Assembly: GCA_944472155.2 (NCBI GenBank)
Contig: OX235271.1
Location: 78,724,256 to 78,788,255, forward strand
Source of the DNA: Trichobilharzia szidati
Taxonomy: Eukaryota > Platyhelminthes > Trematoda > Strigeidida > Schistosomatidae
Direction: 5' to 3'
DNA: 64,000 nucleotides
The notes under the pieces: model-generated
What the model saw: the letters and a program-made list of their open reading frames with translations, nothing else
Databases searched by the model: none
What the model was told of the DNA's origin: nothing
Made by a program: the position numbers and the translations under genes
Shown: positions 1 to 12,877 of the stretch, in pieces
How positions within the stretch are numbered: position 1 is the stretch's first letter
How the letters are laid out: every line of letters starts with the position of its first letter

Positions 1-711
1 TAACAGTTGAGATTTCACAACACCCTGTAATCTTCATCAAATTAAAAATAGTAGAATCTGTTGAACTTAAACTAATCGCACATAAATTCATAAAATGAAA
101 TTCGACAATACTACCACATACTTCGATTGGAAGAAACAGCGCAGGGCTAAAAATCAACGGATGATTTAGCCTACACGGTCACAGATGAAAAATTCGCCAA
201 TGATAATTAGACGTTTTTGATGCGAGTGATTTTGATTAACTCGTTAAGACAATCAAGCTCCAAACAATGAACAAAAGGTTTGAAAAATCATCTAATCCAT
301 CAAGGTTCGGTCACCCAAATAATATTTAGCTAGATGTTATTAAATATGCAACGAGTAGCCTGGTATACAAATCAGTATATGATTACTGAAACAGGTATTT
401 GTGGTAATCCGACAAAGTATTTTACAGATAAAGCTTACACTCTCAAGTTTGTTTTTAAAGAGCACTTAAAAATGTTAAAATAATCTTTCTAGTAATGTCA
501 TGCCTTATGGAGTAAGAACTCCAAAGTGGTGGTTACATTACATAACAGAGCGAATTATGAAAGTGACTTATTAAACAGTTAGAAAGATAAAAAGATATTC
601 AATCATAGCCCTGAAAGTCCACTTCTTTGTTGAAAAGAAAGATGACCTTATCATATGATAATATAACAAGATGAAAAACCACACGATCTACTATAACTCT
701 TAACCAGCAAC
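1..711. other. No recognisable gene; downstream flank of tRNase Z exon
   Basis: This AT-rich stretch lies 3' of the minus-strand tRNase Z exon and should be intron or the approach to its next exon. I translated it by eye and found no second metallo-beta-lactamase exon. No repeat family seen elsewhere in the window was recognised here. Confidence 0.4.
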
Positions 712-715
712 TCAC

Positions 716-1077
716 CTTGATAATGCAAGCGCAAGTCGAACAAATCTACGAAGTCCTTTCGGTCCATAAATATTGACTGATGCATCAGCACTTTGTGCGT
801 TTGTGTCTTCTACAATAATATCACCTGCCTTTCCTTTTTGGTCAATTGTACATAAAAGTCCTGGAAGACCAAACATATGATCTCCATGAAGATGAGAGAT
901 AAAAATGTTGTTTATTTTCCCCAAATGAACGAATGCTGATTTTTGTGCTTGTATTTGTACACCTTCACCGCAGTCAAATAACCACTGTGAACCAACAATG
1001 AGATCACGTAAAACAACTCCAGAAGCCCCTCGATGAGGAGAAGGAAACCCTGAAGCTGTGCCCAGAAATACTAGCTC
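716..1077 (-). CDS. Short-form tRNase Z (ELAC1-like), internal exon
   Basis: This exon encodes 120 complete codons of a tRNase Z, the metallo-beta-lactamase-fold endonuclease that removes the 3' trailer from precursor tRNAs. Reading from 1077 downwards it opens with ELVFLGTASGFPSPHRGASG, the family's N-terminal strand and the following PSP-RGAS segment. It then shows WLFDCGEG and, near residue 60, FISHLHGDHMFGLPGLL, which carries the catalytic HxHxDH zinc-binding motif, and later the IYGPKGLR motif. The exon is bounded by a TTTTAG acceptor just beyond 1077 and a GTGAGT donor at 715-710, ending in phase 2. The family start lies only a few residues upstream, so a small first exon must lie to the right of 1077, but I could not place it. 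The remaining exons lie to the left, in or beyond the window. The short spacing before the first motif favours the short ELAC1 form over the long ELAC2 form. The metal-binding motif is intact, so the gene looks functional. Confidence 0.93.
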
Positions 1078-1089
1078 CTAAAATTGTGA

Positions 1090-3780
1090 AATAAAACAAA
1101 TCCCTTCATTTCACCCTACAGGCCGAAAACTCTATAATAAGACACCAAATGTTCTTAGTAAATTATCTCAATACAGAGCCGCGACTGAAGTATTCCGTAT
1201 ATACAATAATATGGAAGAAAATAATTACAAGTTAAAAACTACAGTCGGATAACTGTCAGCTAGTCACGTACCTACCAGTTGTGTATTCTTAGTAAGGAGC
1301 TCAAAATTAGGCCAATGAACTCAAGCTACCCTCAAAACCCATATAATATAAGGATGGCGTTAGTGACAGACTAATTTATCCAGAGTACTTAGTATTTCTA
1401 GTCTTAATAGTAATAACCAATACGTTTTCACAGCTAAATGAGGACGTTATTTTAGTGGGGTCTATAATAAGAGAACCTCGTTCATGCCCAACCTGGTAAA
1501 AACTCACTTCAGCCAATAAAACCGCCTTTACTTCGGAATGTGAGCGCATCCACAAACATATATATTTCAAAGCAGAAGCCTGAAACAAACTGAATATCTA
1601 CACTATGATTTCTATTTTTAGCTGTTCATAGTCTTTACTAGCTGTGGTTGCAGAATTGTAAAACGTCTAGAAGCATAAGCTAAAACGCAATGAAGTCATG
1701 GAGAAAACGAATGATAGTACAGTATAAAATGCCATTGGATGTGACAGCACAAGAGTTTTGCGAAGCACCTAAGGAAAACATTTCCTAATAAACAACTATA
1801 GACAATACTGAATGAGCGAATCAGGGATTACTAGATGGCCTGAAAGTGTACGTAAATTCAGTTCGTACACAACTTGTAAAATAATGACATAAGCTTTTTT
1901 GGCTCCAGTGCAAACTGTAGAATTCGTGGTTAATTACACATGTAAACCAAAACGGAGTGCTCATGAGTAAGACGTGGCAGAGCAGCAGTAATTATTATTA
2001 AGAGTCCACGACATTAAAATCCCTTTGAGGGCCTCCTAAACATGACCTGCAAACATTCTCCCCCGAGCCTGATCGCCACTGATGATTTGCCGCGAATCAG
2101 CCAATTCAAATACTCTCAATATGCCTCATAACACTAGGTTTTCATCTGGAACGCTTAATACTATCTAGGGTTCCGGATAAGAGATATTTTATCACAAATG
2201 ATACAATTCTGAAACATTCGAAATTGCACAAATAAAGCCAAGTAGAATGCAGAGGAAGGGGATATTATTTTATTTAATAAGGATGTATACAACTCTACAC
2301 ACAAATACCATAAGGGGTCAAACTGTATTATCAGGTTTGCGTCTGATCATCACTCCCTCTTTTCTCAACTCTTCTTCGGCTAAAGACATTAATTCTTCTC
2401 CAGATGCGTTCGGATGCAGTTCCTTTAAACTCTTACACTTCATTGAAATCCTAGACTCAACATTTACTGGTATTAACGCTTACTTGTAAAGAGTTGACCG
2501 GTTATCTGTGAGTCTAAACATGTTCAAAGTCTCCGATCTGTACTGTCCTGCATTATAAATCCTGGTAAAATTGGTAAACTAATGACTGAAATCGTTACGC
2601 TCTTTCACGGTCCTCTGGATACAAAATATTTCGGACAGCATTAGTGGGGCACTGTCGATCATATGTTGGATCAACTCGTGGAGGGAATGCTTTGTACACA
2701 TCGTACCATAAAGGACGGTCTTCGTGGGCTAGTGCACCCTTCTCTATCATTCCCTTAACTCTAGAACAGAAGTTCGTATTCCATCATTTTACAAACAAAC
2801 CTGTTAAATATGGATGCGAACTTCTCCCTACGGCTACCAAGCATTTTAAGTTGCACACCTAACCTTGTCTAGGTCATCCAGTACCCAGTACGAGCTAGTA
2901 TAAACGGCTGAAATTATCCCGCATGCTCAAGGTCACTGATGGACTGAGACGCTCAAAGGTCATTTTCGTCCATGTTAGTCGGTTATGTTGGATTGCAGTT
3001 CCGTAGCCGTTCGTTTACACATTGGTTTTACGTTCTGTTGGCATTTATAGGTGATTCCCATGTACTGATAGCATTCTTTTGTAAAATAGTACTGTTCTTC
3101 ACACGAAAATAGCCACATTTTGATGTAGTCTTCAATTAATGACACTATGTCGAAAGCTGCAGCTTCTACAAGAAATAAACTATTTGTGTAGATGACATTA
3201 CCCCCCAACTACCCCATCTTCTTCATTGTAGAGATGTTTTGACGCATTCAGCATGAAACACTAATCATTACAACCAATATGCTAAGTGTGTCGCAGTCAG
3301 ATTACATGACGCGGACACCAACATAACTAGCCAGGAAATGAGAATTCCTATCAATCCAGAAAACATATAACAAAATTTTATTAAAAATTATTGACAAAAA
3401 AAATTTGCCGAGCGAAATTTCAACCAACATGCCGGATAAGTCCAGCCTCGGAGCTTTGGTTGACTTTAAAAGGAGTAGTGCTGGGATTAATAATATGTTT
3501 TTCCAGTATGCGGTGTGTTAAGACTGTTACCACTGTAAATGGAGTTGATCCATTCACCAGTTAATCTTCCGGTATCGTCGTTAAAAGAGGAGAGATAATA
3601 ATAGTTCAAATTCAATCGGATTTCGGTTGACACTCCGGGTGAGGATATTGCATATTGCAATCTCCTGCAGTGAGTATCTGAACTTATTTAAGCATTAGTT
3701 TAATTGGTCCCCCAACAACTCAGAAATCACTTCTGGGAGTCGTTTCCAAGATTAAGTAACTCTGAGGAATATTTAATATT
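1090..3780. other. No recognisable gene; intron or intergenic DNA upstream of tRNase Z
   Basis: This stretch should contain the small 5' exon and promoter of the tRNase Z gene, but neither could be identified with confidence. Open frames here are short and have no family motifs. Base composition is less T-rich than in the giant introns further right, and no repeat family of the window is obvious. Confidence 0.35.
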
Positions 3781-3789
3781 CTTATTTTA

Positions 3790-3962
3790 TTATACCTTGA
3801 TTACACACAGTATTTTGGTACAAATATGGAATTTTCAGTATGTAGTATCGGTAGCCCAAATTTGCCGGGCTGACCAGTGATATCAGGTGTCCTCGGCTGG
3901 GGATCGACTCCCGAACCATGTGCATGGTCGGTGAGCGTCCTAACGATGGCATCACAGCGATA
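3790..3962 (-). mobile_element. tRNA-headed SINE, short-tail subfamily, copy 1
   Basis: On the minus strand a tRNA-like head carries the A-box region and a decayed B-box around 3898-3912. The segment before it (CGACCATGCACATGG on the minus strand) is shared by all copies. The body continues into a conserved roughly 90-bp segment that includes GATATCA and a stretch like GGAATTTTCAGTATG on the plus strand. The same head and body occur at 10114-10284 and 53332-53504 in the same orientation. This copy has B-box substitutions and is probably inactive. Confidence 0.8.
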
Positions 3963-4050
3963 TATCTACCTCTTATCCTCTTAAGCTCTCCGATATTTTT
4001 CAACCTTTTAGAAGGTATGAAGGAAGAGACATTAGATTCACGGTCATTTC

Positions 4051-4140
4051 ATTATAGATAAGATTTTATTTTGATGAATCAAACATTGTTACAGAGTAAT
4101 ATTAACTGATGGCGTTTCGAGCACAAACCACATCAAGTCA
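4051..4140. repeat. Solo arm of the foldback element
   Basis: The segment running from GATAAGATTTTATTTTGATG through TAATATTAACTGATG to TTTCGAGCACAAAC matches one arm of the perfect inverted repeat at 25272-25490. Only a single arm is present here, so this is either a truncated copy or the remnant of a copy that lost its second arm. Confidence 0.75.
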
Positions 4141-4449
4141 CCCACACAAGTTTTACTTCATTTACATACATATATATATCAACATAATTGAGTAATACTC
4201 TACCACAATGCCTAAGTTGATACCTTTATCAATAATTCACAGTAATTTCTTGGAATCTTTAATTTCAATATTTCGTCAGTGTCTACAGTCACATCCATGG
4301 CAAATTTATGGTAAGCCCGCATGTTTAAATAGATTCACGCCACCTCTTTGTCCTTCCTTTTAAAATTTCTCAGTATCTGCCTTATTACTGTGAGTTTTGT
4401 TGCGAGTCCTACAGGTGAATATAGAGAAACTCAGGCTCCTGTGACCCAC

Positions 4450-6720
4450 CTACTCCCTCCTTAGCAGATATAGGGGCAGAAGTTAGTGTTATTCACTATC
4501 AAGGAAACTTGTGAGTGTATATACGAAACTACTGTCCCGTAATGGTGCTCGGACTAACCTGCACTTCTGTTGTGAGCTGTTACTTGGGTATTGGTCTGAG
4601 GCACAAAATAACGTGGATTTGTACGCCAGAATGAAGGTTGCAATGTTATAACCCTTTAAGAACTTTGAATCTACTTCCTGACGCCAGCAGTGAAAAGCTA
4701 ACTGATTCCTGAACTCAACTAAAAGTTCATGGAGTCATTGCAACTTATTTTCATTGTCGTACCTGCAATGAAATACTAGCGAACTCACTTTCGGTACTTT
4801 GATACATTTCCGTTAGGTCCGTAACTTTCGTGGTCAGACTCATAAAGCTCCATAAACAGTAATACATAAAATCACTGCAGAAGTGCAATCTGTTCCATGG
4901 GGTTAATCACTTGTACCACCTGACATATTAGCATCAGCTAAGGCAGAATTCCAGGATATGGTGCAAATGAGAATTATCAGATCCTCCGACAGTCCATGAG
5001 CTTTTCTCATTTATAAATTCCTTGAGACCGTTTGTGATTAGTGACTTGTGGTGACTAATCAGCCCCATCCTGTATCTGCATGATTTTTATACCGAACTTA
5101 ATGAGAAATCCATATATGCAGAAGTTGGTTTGACCCAGGAGTATCGCCTGATTGTAGTGATCAAAGCGGATGACCAGAAAGTGGCTGTCATGACGCCTTT
5201 CCAAACAATTCATCTCCCGCACGCGCCACTAGGTTTAAGAAATTCGCTCAGCCTTTCCCACGCCGTATTTACCCAGTTGGCCAGAGTTTTCATTTTTGTG
5301 CATATAGATGATTCTCCTACAGAGAGCACTTTCACTGATAAGCATAATAACAGTCTCGATATCATAAGTAGGGGTTATTGATCCCAAAATGACATATACA
5401 AGGTGATTCTCCACTAGAGTTTCCGAGACATCAAACCACATAAGATTTTCTCAAGCCTATGGAGCGAAGGAAGTAACATTTAGAAATTGCCCCAAACCAG
5501 ATTCCTTGGAAATAATTTGGCGCTCCTTTAAGATATATAATTTGTATCTACACTTCATCCTTTCATGTGCCTCGATCATATCTTCTCAAGGGAAACTCAG
5601 GAAAATTTAATTTACCACAAGAAACGAGAGAGGCATTTGCTGATGCTTAGAATGCACAATCTCAAGTATTTATGCTACGCACTACCAAATCCAAGGGTGT
5701 CCCTTGCTTTGCCTACTTGTGCTTCTCGGGTAGCTGTATAAATGGCCATGCAATGGAATGTATGAGACGGAGCTACCCCCAAGAAGAATTGGGCCTACTA
5801 AAATTTAACTAAGGATTTATGGTAGAAGCACATTTACTTGTACTGGACCAAAGAAGGTCATTCATCCACCTGAGCTCCAGCCGTTTCTCATTTAAGAAGA
5901 AGTTGGCTTATTTGTGCAGATTGAATCACATGGAGGACAAATGGATTCTACAGAGCAGTAGTGCAGCTGTTCATTGGAGTGTGATTGTGTATCTCCATAC
6001 CGTCTTCATATAATCTGAAAAAGTTGGTTGTTTTTATAAATTTAGACAAAGCCATTAGAAGATCTTATTTGTCTGAGTCGTGTAATGTATCTTTATGACA
6101 CATTCTGAACAATTTGATCACACATGGGTTTTTCATAGGAATATATGTATAAGAAAATTATAAAAATTTAAGGGGTTAGAAAATAGACTTAGGACAAGTT
6201 GAAAAGATATCTTGGAGTTCAAAATAACTATGCGGATCACTAAATCAAAGAACGGAGTTAATAGCATCTCCTTTCATGATTTGCGAGAATGAAGTTGTCT
6301 GGGCCAGGCTTAAGAGTCGGCCGTTAATGAGGCCAAAACTGATATCTAGCATGGTAGGTGGCCATATGGTGATTCTGAGCGTTATTTCTATTTGAAGCGT
6401 ATCGGAGTGTGGCTCAGAGTCCTTCAGGCGTAATGACTAACTTGCTTCCTAGTAGCTATCCATCTGACAGTGAGACAATTCAACTATTTGTTACGTGGTT
6501 ATGATGCATCTGTTTTGCTGATCACAAATCACAACGTTGGTTTTTAACCACTTTACTTGGTGGACGGTACCCAAGGAGAAAAGACAGTCAGTTAGATTAT
6601 GTCTCAACTCGATACAGATATCCAGTCTATCTAAGGTGATGATAAATTTGTTCTTGGCTCGATTTCTCGCAGCGAAATAAGTCGGATCATGTCGCAGACA
6701 TACATCAAAAACCACCCACC
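4450..6720 (+). pseudogene. Decayed Gypsy-type LTR retrotransposon pol (protease-RT-RNase H)
   Basis: Broken reading frames on the plus strand spell the Gypsy pol order. At 4467-4493 DIGAEVSVI matches the aspartic protease active site (usually D-T-GA-S). At about 4955-5000 FQDMVQMRIIRSSDSP matches the start of the reverse transcriptase. At 5130-5372 one open frame reads ADDQKVAVMTPFQTIHL, PLGLRN and then HIDD, matching the TPFGLFEF, MPFGLRN and YIDD catalytic motifs. Near 5400-5450 a shifted frame gives an EFLRHQ-like block. RNase H remains appear at 6511-6528 (FADHK, usually TDHK) and 6565-6606 (YPRRKDSQLDYVS). Stops and frameshifts throughout make it inactive. No integrase, gag or LTR ends could be recognised. 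This is an old copy, since all catalytic motifs are altered. Confidence 0.85.
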
Positions 6721-6729
6721 ACACAAATG

Positions 6730-9220
6730 ACATCTCCAGTTGTTCCAGATCGCCAGGTATCTAGCAACGTGATGCTTTCTGCAGTTGCTTCAGTTTATAC
6801 TATTTCGATAATTCATCCCTGTATACAACGTCTCCAGGACTGTGCGTCAGCCAATAGCGAATCATATGATATGAAGATTTAAAAGACAATTGAAGGTGTT
6901 CTTGATGACACAACATGGCGGATGGAAACGGTGTGAACGTCTTTATCTCATACTGATTAGTATTCAGTCAGAAAAAGGGGACTCGCGGAGAACACCATTT
7001 GAACTTATTTCGTGCGCTAAATAAACTTCACCCAATTAATACGTTCCATCAGATATTTCAACACATGTTATTGTTTCAGCATCCAGTAATCAGCTAACCC
7101 CCCAGGACAGCATATCCCCTATTTGAAGTGGCACCATCTCCACCACCTTGTCGGTATTTGCGTGGTTTAGTTGATTCGAGTCGGGGCTAGTTGTCCAGAC
7201 AAACGCAGTTGAGGTGACTTTGGTGCTTATTTGGCTCGTGCCTCTCGCTCCACGGAATGGACCCCTGGGCATTTCTCTGAAGAGAAGAAAAGTGCTAAAT
7301 ACTCCCTATAAAGGTTTTTATTTCGTTACAAAATCTGCACGCTACTTTCACTTTCGCGAGTGATTTATGCATCCGAATTCGCCACTGTTACGATTAGTCA
7401 TAATGCCTATGTTTATATATTAAAGCGGAATGTACTTTCTCCACTCACAAGTAATTCTTCATATATATGAACTTCTAGTTGACAAGTTAGCCACTCCGCC
7501 TGAACGAATTAGGGATCGTTTCTAGTCGAATTAAACCATATATGACTAACGTGTACGTTTGTTGTCTGACCACTTATCCTGCCAGACATGAGCTTTGGTT
7601 ACCTTCACTGCTGACTCCTTAGACTGGCCCAACTAACCTGGTGGCCTGGCTGCTTTTAACACCCCTAACTAGAGTAGAGAGAATATAGTCCTCATGGCTA
7701 ACTACGGACGTGTTTATTAACTATTGCATGAAGAGCGTTCAAACATATGTAATCACACCCGAATGCACTGATATGAACCTATCCCATGAAAACCCGATTG
7801 TCTGAAATTTGATCCAGCCAGCACAGATACACAAAAAATTGAATTTACTATTAGATACGCGAGAGGTTTGCCTGGAACACTGTACTAGAGAGCAGGAGAT
7901 CTTGGCTTCAACAAAACATCAGAGGAAGAAATCCATCCTACTAATGAATGTTTAGGGAGCAATAGGTGTCCGAATCGATTGGTAAGAAAGTACAATAAAA
8001 TTAACATGAGAAAGGTATAGTAAAATACTGTCGAGGAGAAACCATTATTTCTTAAACTAGGATTGCAAGGTAATGAGACCGAACAAATAATTGTCACGCG
8101 AATAACCGACACTATATTAACGACCTCCATTCGCCATTTCGCTACTCCAATATAAAACAACCTGTTCAATTACATTCAAAACTCGACTAATTTGTGGCTC
8201 TAGTCGATTCCGAATGTGTTCACGAATATATGTTGTAGCAAGTGTTTAAGAGGAAATTTTTCCATGGGGCTGTTAGACATTTTCCAAACAGCCAACGTCT
8301 GGGTTATTCATCACCATTTAATAATGCCAGAGCTCGGTACCCGACAGGTACAGGACACTGGATCTGCATAGCAGGATCTTTTGAGGTGGTGAACAGACGA
8401 AACGCTTCGCGACTACTTCGAACTGTTGAATCTGTGGCCATCAGAAAGGTAGGGTCTCAATTGTGTGTACAGAGGGAGACTGTCGCAAACTTATTACCAC
8501 CTTGTCAAGTACTAAATCTTTCAACTTGTAGAAATTTCATTCCATTTTTGCGACTTAACTGGATGATTGTATTCCTCTTTCTCTTCACTAATTCTCAGAA
8601 TCTTTCTGCCATTGAGACTTTCATTTTGACCGAATAACTTTGCATTAGAATAAGTAGCCGTCTCTGCTTACGCATGGATTACACTTAATCTCCCAAACAC
8701 CCATCTATGTACAATATGCAGTGTCTCTGTTTTTACTTACACGCGATTACTGAAAATATTTGCATCGTTTGTAGCTCTTCGCTATTTTTGGTAAGTTATT
8801 CAACCTCTATGAAATGAAGGGGCTGTTCAACAACTTCCTGTTTAAATTTTTTCGCATTCACTGCATCTACACTTCGTTATTCAGGTCATATGCAGCTGAC
8901 GAAAACCCCGAGAAATAAAACGAATTCATCTTGTTCTGTAAAGATTATTCCTATTGATTTATTTTAACGCAAATTGTTACCGATACAAAGAGTTACTGAT
9001 TTATGCGTCCTTCTACGCAGCGAGGACCGTTTAAAAAAATTTCCGAAAAACGAATTTTTATCTAAACCAGTCTGTTCTTGAGTGAGGCCGCGTGCAGAAT
9101 ATGGTGCATTCTGATACATGCAGATGCCATATCGTTATATACCAATGATATTATTTTTATTACTACCGTCGGAGTATAGTCTCTGAGATCATATAGACCA
9201 TCTTTGATTTGTTAAAAGTT
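6730..9220. other. Unassigned DNA 3' of the Gypsy pol remnant
   Basis: By position this could hold a decayed integrase and LTR of the Gypsy remnant, but no HHCC or DDE motif was seen. A 131-codon open frame at 8242-8637 has no family motif and is probably chance. The interval includes one copy of a mid-size repeat at about 7490-7690. Confidence 0.4.
7490..7690. repeat. Dispersed repeat, copy 1 (with 9240-9440)
   Basis: This stretch shares a set of blocks in the same order with 9240-9440: a frame around GATCGTTTCTAGTCGAATTA, a CCTGCCAG/CCTGCTAG block, CTGACTCCTTAG, and GGTGGCCTGGCTGCTTTTAA. A short match (CTGGTGCTTTTATAACCCTA) also occurs at about 44770. It is a dispersed repeat of unknown class. 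Confidence 0.55.
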
Positions 9221-9239
9221 GGGAGAGGTCTTGTTGGAG

Positions 9240-9440
9240 ACCGGTTAATGAGGATGCCCGAACGATTTTCGACTCGTCTTCAGTTGAATCAGACCAGAAA
9301 TAATTCTCATGACTGATGTGTGGCTATCAGTCCTGCTAGGACTGAGAGCTAGGCACCATACCTGATGTCTTTTTGGCCTGGCCCGCCTTAATCGGTGACC
9401 CGGCTGCTTTTAAAAACATGCGAGCTAGCGAAAGATGAAT
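9240..9440. repeat. Dispersed repeat, copy 2 (with 7490-7690)
   Basis: This stretch has the same block order as 7490-7690, ending in GGTGACCCGGCTGCTTTTAA. No coding potential or tRNA-like head was seen, so the class is unknown. Confidence 0.55.
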
Positions 9441-10113
9441 ATAACGCTTACGACCACTGAAAGGTGTATTTATTGAAGAGCACTTAGAGACAGGGCAAAA
9501 TTAAATAAACACTCCAAAACGAAGCTGTCTAGTTCTGGTCCAATGAGAATTATATTCTCCACCATGTTTCAATCCTCACGGATAATCAAAATGATTGATG
9601 ATGTTAAAACGAATGAGATTCAATTGGGTAAGTGAACAGTCTCACTGCATCTGAATATGAGTCTGCAGTCTTTGGAACTCATTAATTGCGTCTGTAGACA
9701 TGGCCCATAGCCTCAAACGTTGGCTAGATTATCATGAAACAGAATCTAGAAGACATTAAGCTGACTCTCACGCCGAACCTGCAGCGAAATGTTTACCAAT
9801 CCTTTGTGTTGCTCACTTTTCTGCAGCAAATGTCCCTGGCATCCTTTCAGTTTTCTCGCCTCGTAATTTGTACATATTTACTGGTCATCTATTCACTTAA
9901 CCACTTTTAACCCTTTCTAGGTTAATGATACTGCTTATATGACAAATGTCTCACTTACTCCGATTATTTCTGATGAATAACGAGTGATGTGAACAAAATG
10001 TAATCACGGCAGCACTACAGTCTAAACGCACATCAGGAACCTTCCTTCAAAATGGCATTTAGACCCACTTGAGGTAATTAATTTTTAATTAATTTTTTTA
10101 ATTTTATTATTAT

Positions 10114-10284
10114 AGCTTTACTCCACACAGTATTTTTGATACAAGTATGGAATTTTCAGCATGTGATATCGGCAGCCCAAATTTAGCAGACCGACCGTTG
10201 ATATCGGGTTTGTGTCGGCCGGGGATCGAGCCCCGGACCATGTGCATGGTCGGCGAGCGTCCTAGCCGCTGTGCCACCGACGCG
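10114..10284 (-). mobile_element. tRNA-headed SINE, short-tail subfamily, copy 2
   Basis: This is the best-preserved copy of the subfamily. On the minus strand the head reads GTCGGTGGCACAGCGG through GACGCTCGCCGACCATG to the B-box region GGGGCTCGATCCCCGG (plus 10219-10235). The body matches the copies at 3790-3962 and 53332-53504 down to a tail next to an A/T-rich run at 10080-10115. The head has A- and B-box-like blocks for RNA polymerase III. Confidence 0.87.
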
Positions 10285-10289
10285 TAGTA

Positions 10290-12640
10290 ACAGAAGCGAT
10301 CACAAACTATTCGCCTATAAGTAAGTTGGCATAGAGAAATTTAATTGGCTTTTAATAGAGGCTAAGACGAAATTGATTATTGGCTTTACGTCATGGGAAG
10401 CCCGTCTGGAGCAAAAATAACTTTTGAGAATGACTTTCTGATGAAATCAATGACATTTATGCCGTGACCAGTTGGTGATTAATTCTTTTGCTTAAGCGGC
10501 AGGACCACAAAACAAACTGATGCACCTTGGAATCAGTTTTAAATGCTCCTAAAAAGTTTCACAAGATTGAATCTTATATTACCAGTGATACTTTAACCGT
10601 AAATATTTGCTTATCATTTCCTCTTAGTCGTGGACAACACGAGTAACATATAATAAAAAAACGAATAGTGGTACCGCGGTGAACTTTATGATTTGGCCTT
10701 CTTAAGCGTACTTTTCATAAATGTGGTACACAGTTTTTAAGGAGACAATACATTTGCATCCACAAAATTTTGGGAACAATCAAACTGCCTCGAGAAACAT
10801 ATCGTGGATGTGTTAACATTTGCATATACTAATAGTTCATCAAATGAGGTGATGGGAAAGCATAAGCCCTCGATCAGATAGCCAAAACACACCTTATAGG
10901 GCTTATTTTCAAAGTTTTGAAAATGTGTCTATTTTCCCGGTTTCTTTAACTGCACTGTTACAAGGTCAAGTGAACTTTTAATTTTTTGGCACATACTCGT
11001 GGTTTTACGTTTGGATTTATATCTGTTCACACTCCACCAACTGCAGGTATAGTCCTAATGTGTGTAGGCCAAAAAGAAAATTTTTGAAATATTTCGTTTC
11101 AATACCTATAGATGCGATTATAGCTTCGGTTTCAGACTAATTAAATTTAAGTGACCGATGATAAACCACATTGTTCATTGGATTTATTAGTTCACAATCC
11201 TGTATGAAATCAAGAATCAGGCCATGTTATCAGCCTTCGTAGCTGAAGTATCTTGAGCTGTCTGACCAGCAGAAGCTCGCTTAAACTGCAGCTTCAAATC
11301 AAAAGTGTTACCACGTCTTGTTAAGAGCACCAATTGTTGTTTATCATTGGCCAATACACCAATAATTTAGTACGTTTTTATCATCTTCAATTGATTGTCC
11401 CAAAACTTCCAAGGAATTTGTTTATCACTTCCATCCATACATTTACATATAGTGTACTCTATGTATGTATATATACATGCATTTGTAACGTGTTATCACG
11501 GACGGTGTCTCATAGATGATGTTAAGACAGTGACCTAAGTAAGGTGAATTTGTGCGGTACAATTAGTATCTGTTTTTCACTGATAATGGATTTAAGAAGA
11601 GTGAGGATTCTAAATTTTTATCGGATTATTTTACCTGAGAGTACAAATCTGAAAAACACATTTAACCTGACTAAAGTGCTTTGTCATCTCAACCTGTCCG
11701 TTCGGCTTTGCTTAAATAGTGGTATGGTATTATTTCAACTGCACAGTTAGGGCAATTTGCAGTCACGTCTTAGACAACCGGGACCTTTATTCTTAGAATT
11801 ACGAGAACTCTAGCCTAGTTGTCTATATCCCGAATGTTTAAGACTTCTCAGTTTGGTGGCAGTTTTCGGTCGACAAATACGCGGAAGAATCAAGGTTAAT
11901 ACGCGTTCGACCATGTCGAGCTTTTTGGAAAGCTGAAGAATTTGTTTATCCTAGTCATATTTCGTCACACCAAATTTAAATTATGTATCTAAACGAAAGT
12001 CCTTGTTGTCAGCAAGTGTGTGGTACATTGCCTGTTGCCCTTTCTTTAAATTATTAACTTTCAGTCACTTTTGTTTTTATTATTTTTATTTATTTAAAAG
12101 CTGATAACCATACGAAGGTCTATAAACCGAATTGAGCTCATTTTGATTTGATTTCTGTGTAAACTTGTTGCTTTATTTGCAGATTCATAAGGAGTGTTTT
12201 CTGACATTTCTCAAGTTTAGACTTTTTATAAACCCATTTACTGCCTGTGCATTGGTTCTACGTAGCAGATTCATTATTTGGAAATCTATTATCCTTTGTT
12301 GTTTAGTGTATTTTATGCTAACAGCGTATTCCTAAGCTTCCACCAGCAATATTCCCGCTACCCGTATTATTTTTCAAGTAACATCAGGGTATAGTTCTTC
12401 ATTTATGCCATGATACTTAACTTTTACACTTAACCCAACCAGTCTCGTGTTGTACGATTCAATTAGATGAACGATGTGCTTTTATATAGTAAATTGAGTT
12501 TTTCAGTGCATTAGTATGTGTGTAGCTACTAATTTGTCTCAATTTATTAATCCCTGTATCTTATGTTTTGAGTTTATTATCAATTCTCTACTTTTTGTCG
12601 CATTGCTTTCGAATTATAGTTCCCATTTGAGTCAACAAAC
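10290..12640. other. Intergenic region between tRNase Z and the plus-strand gene
   Basis: This is AT-rich DNA with no recognisable exon or repeat family. It should contain the promoter and any 5' untranslated exon of the plus-strand gene that starts at 12641. No convincing TATA element or initiator could be singled out. Confidence 0.4.
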
Positions 12641-12877
12641 ATGGCTCAGTCTTATGTTGTGATGACTCCCTTCACCTTGGATAACATGAAAATTATCCGT
12701 TTTGAGCGTACAAAGAACTTGGATGAAAGCATGGTCCATCATATTGCTGGTGGACAACATTCTGGTATCATAGTAAACAAGGAGTGCAAATTAAAGTTAG
12801 AACCGACGGATGTGCCGGAGATGCAGTTACAATTTACTTGTGTTATGTTTAATAACAGAACATCAGAAACCCACGCC
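12641..12877 (+). CDS. Exon 1 of the uncharacterised gene
   Basis: This exon runs from the ATG at 12641 to THA and is followed by a perfect GTAAGT donor at 12878. It holds 79 codons and ends in phase 0. It begins MAQSYVVMTPFTL and contains KECKLKLEP, which looks like beta structure. Confidence 0.85.

Noticed and set aside
8242..8637. 131-codon open frame on the plus strand
   Set aside because: No family motif, no splice support, and it lies in decayed repeat DNA next to the Gypsy remnant.
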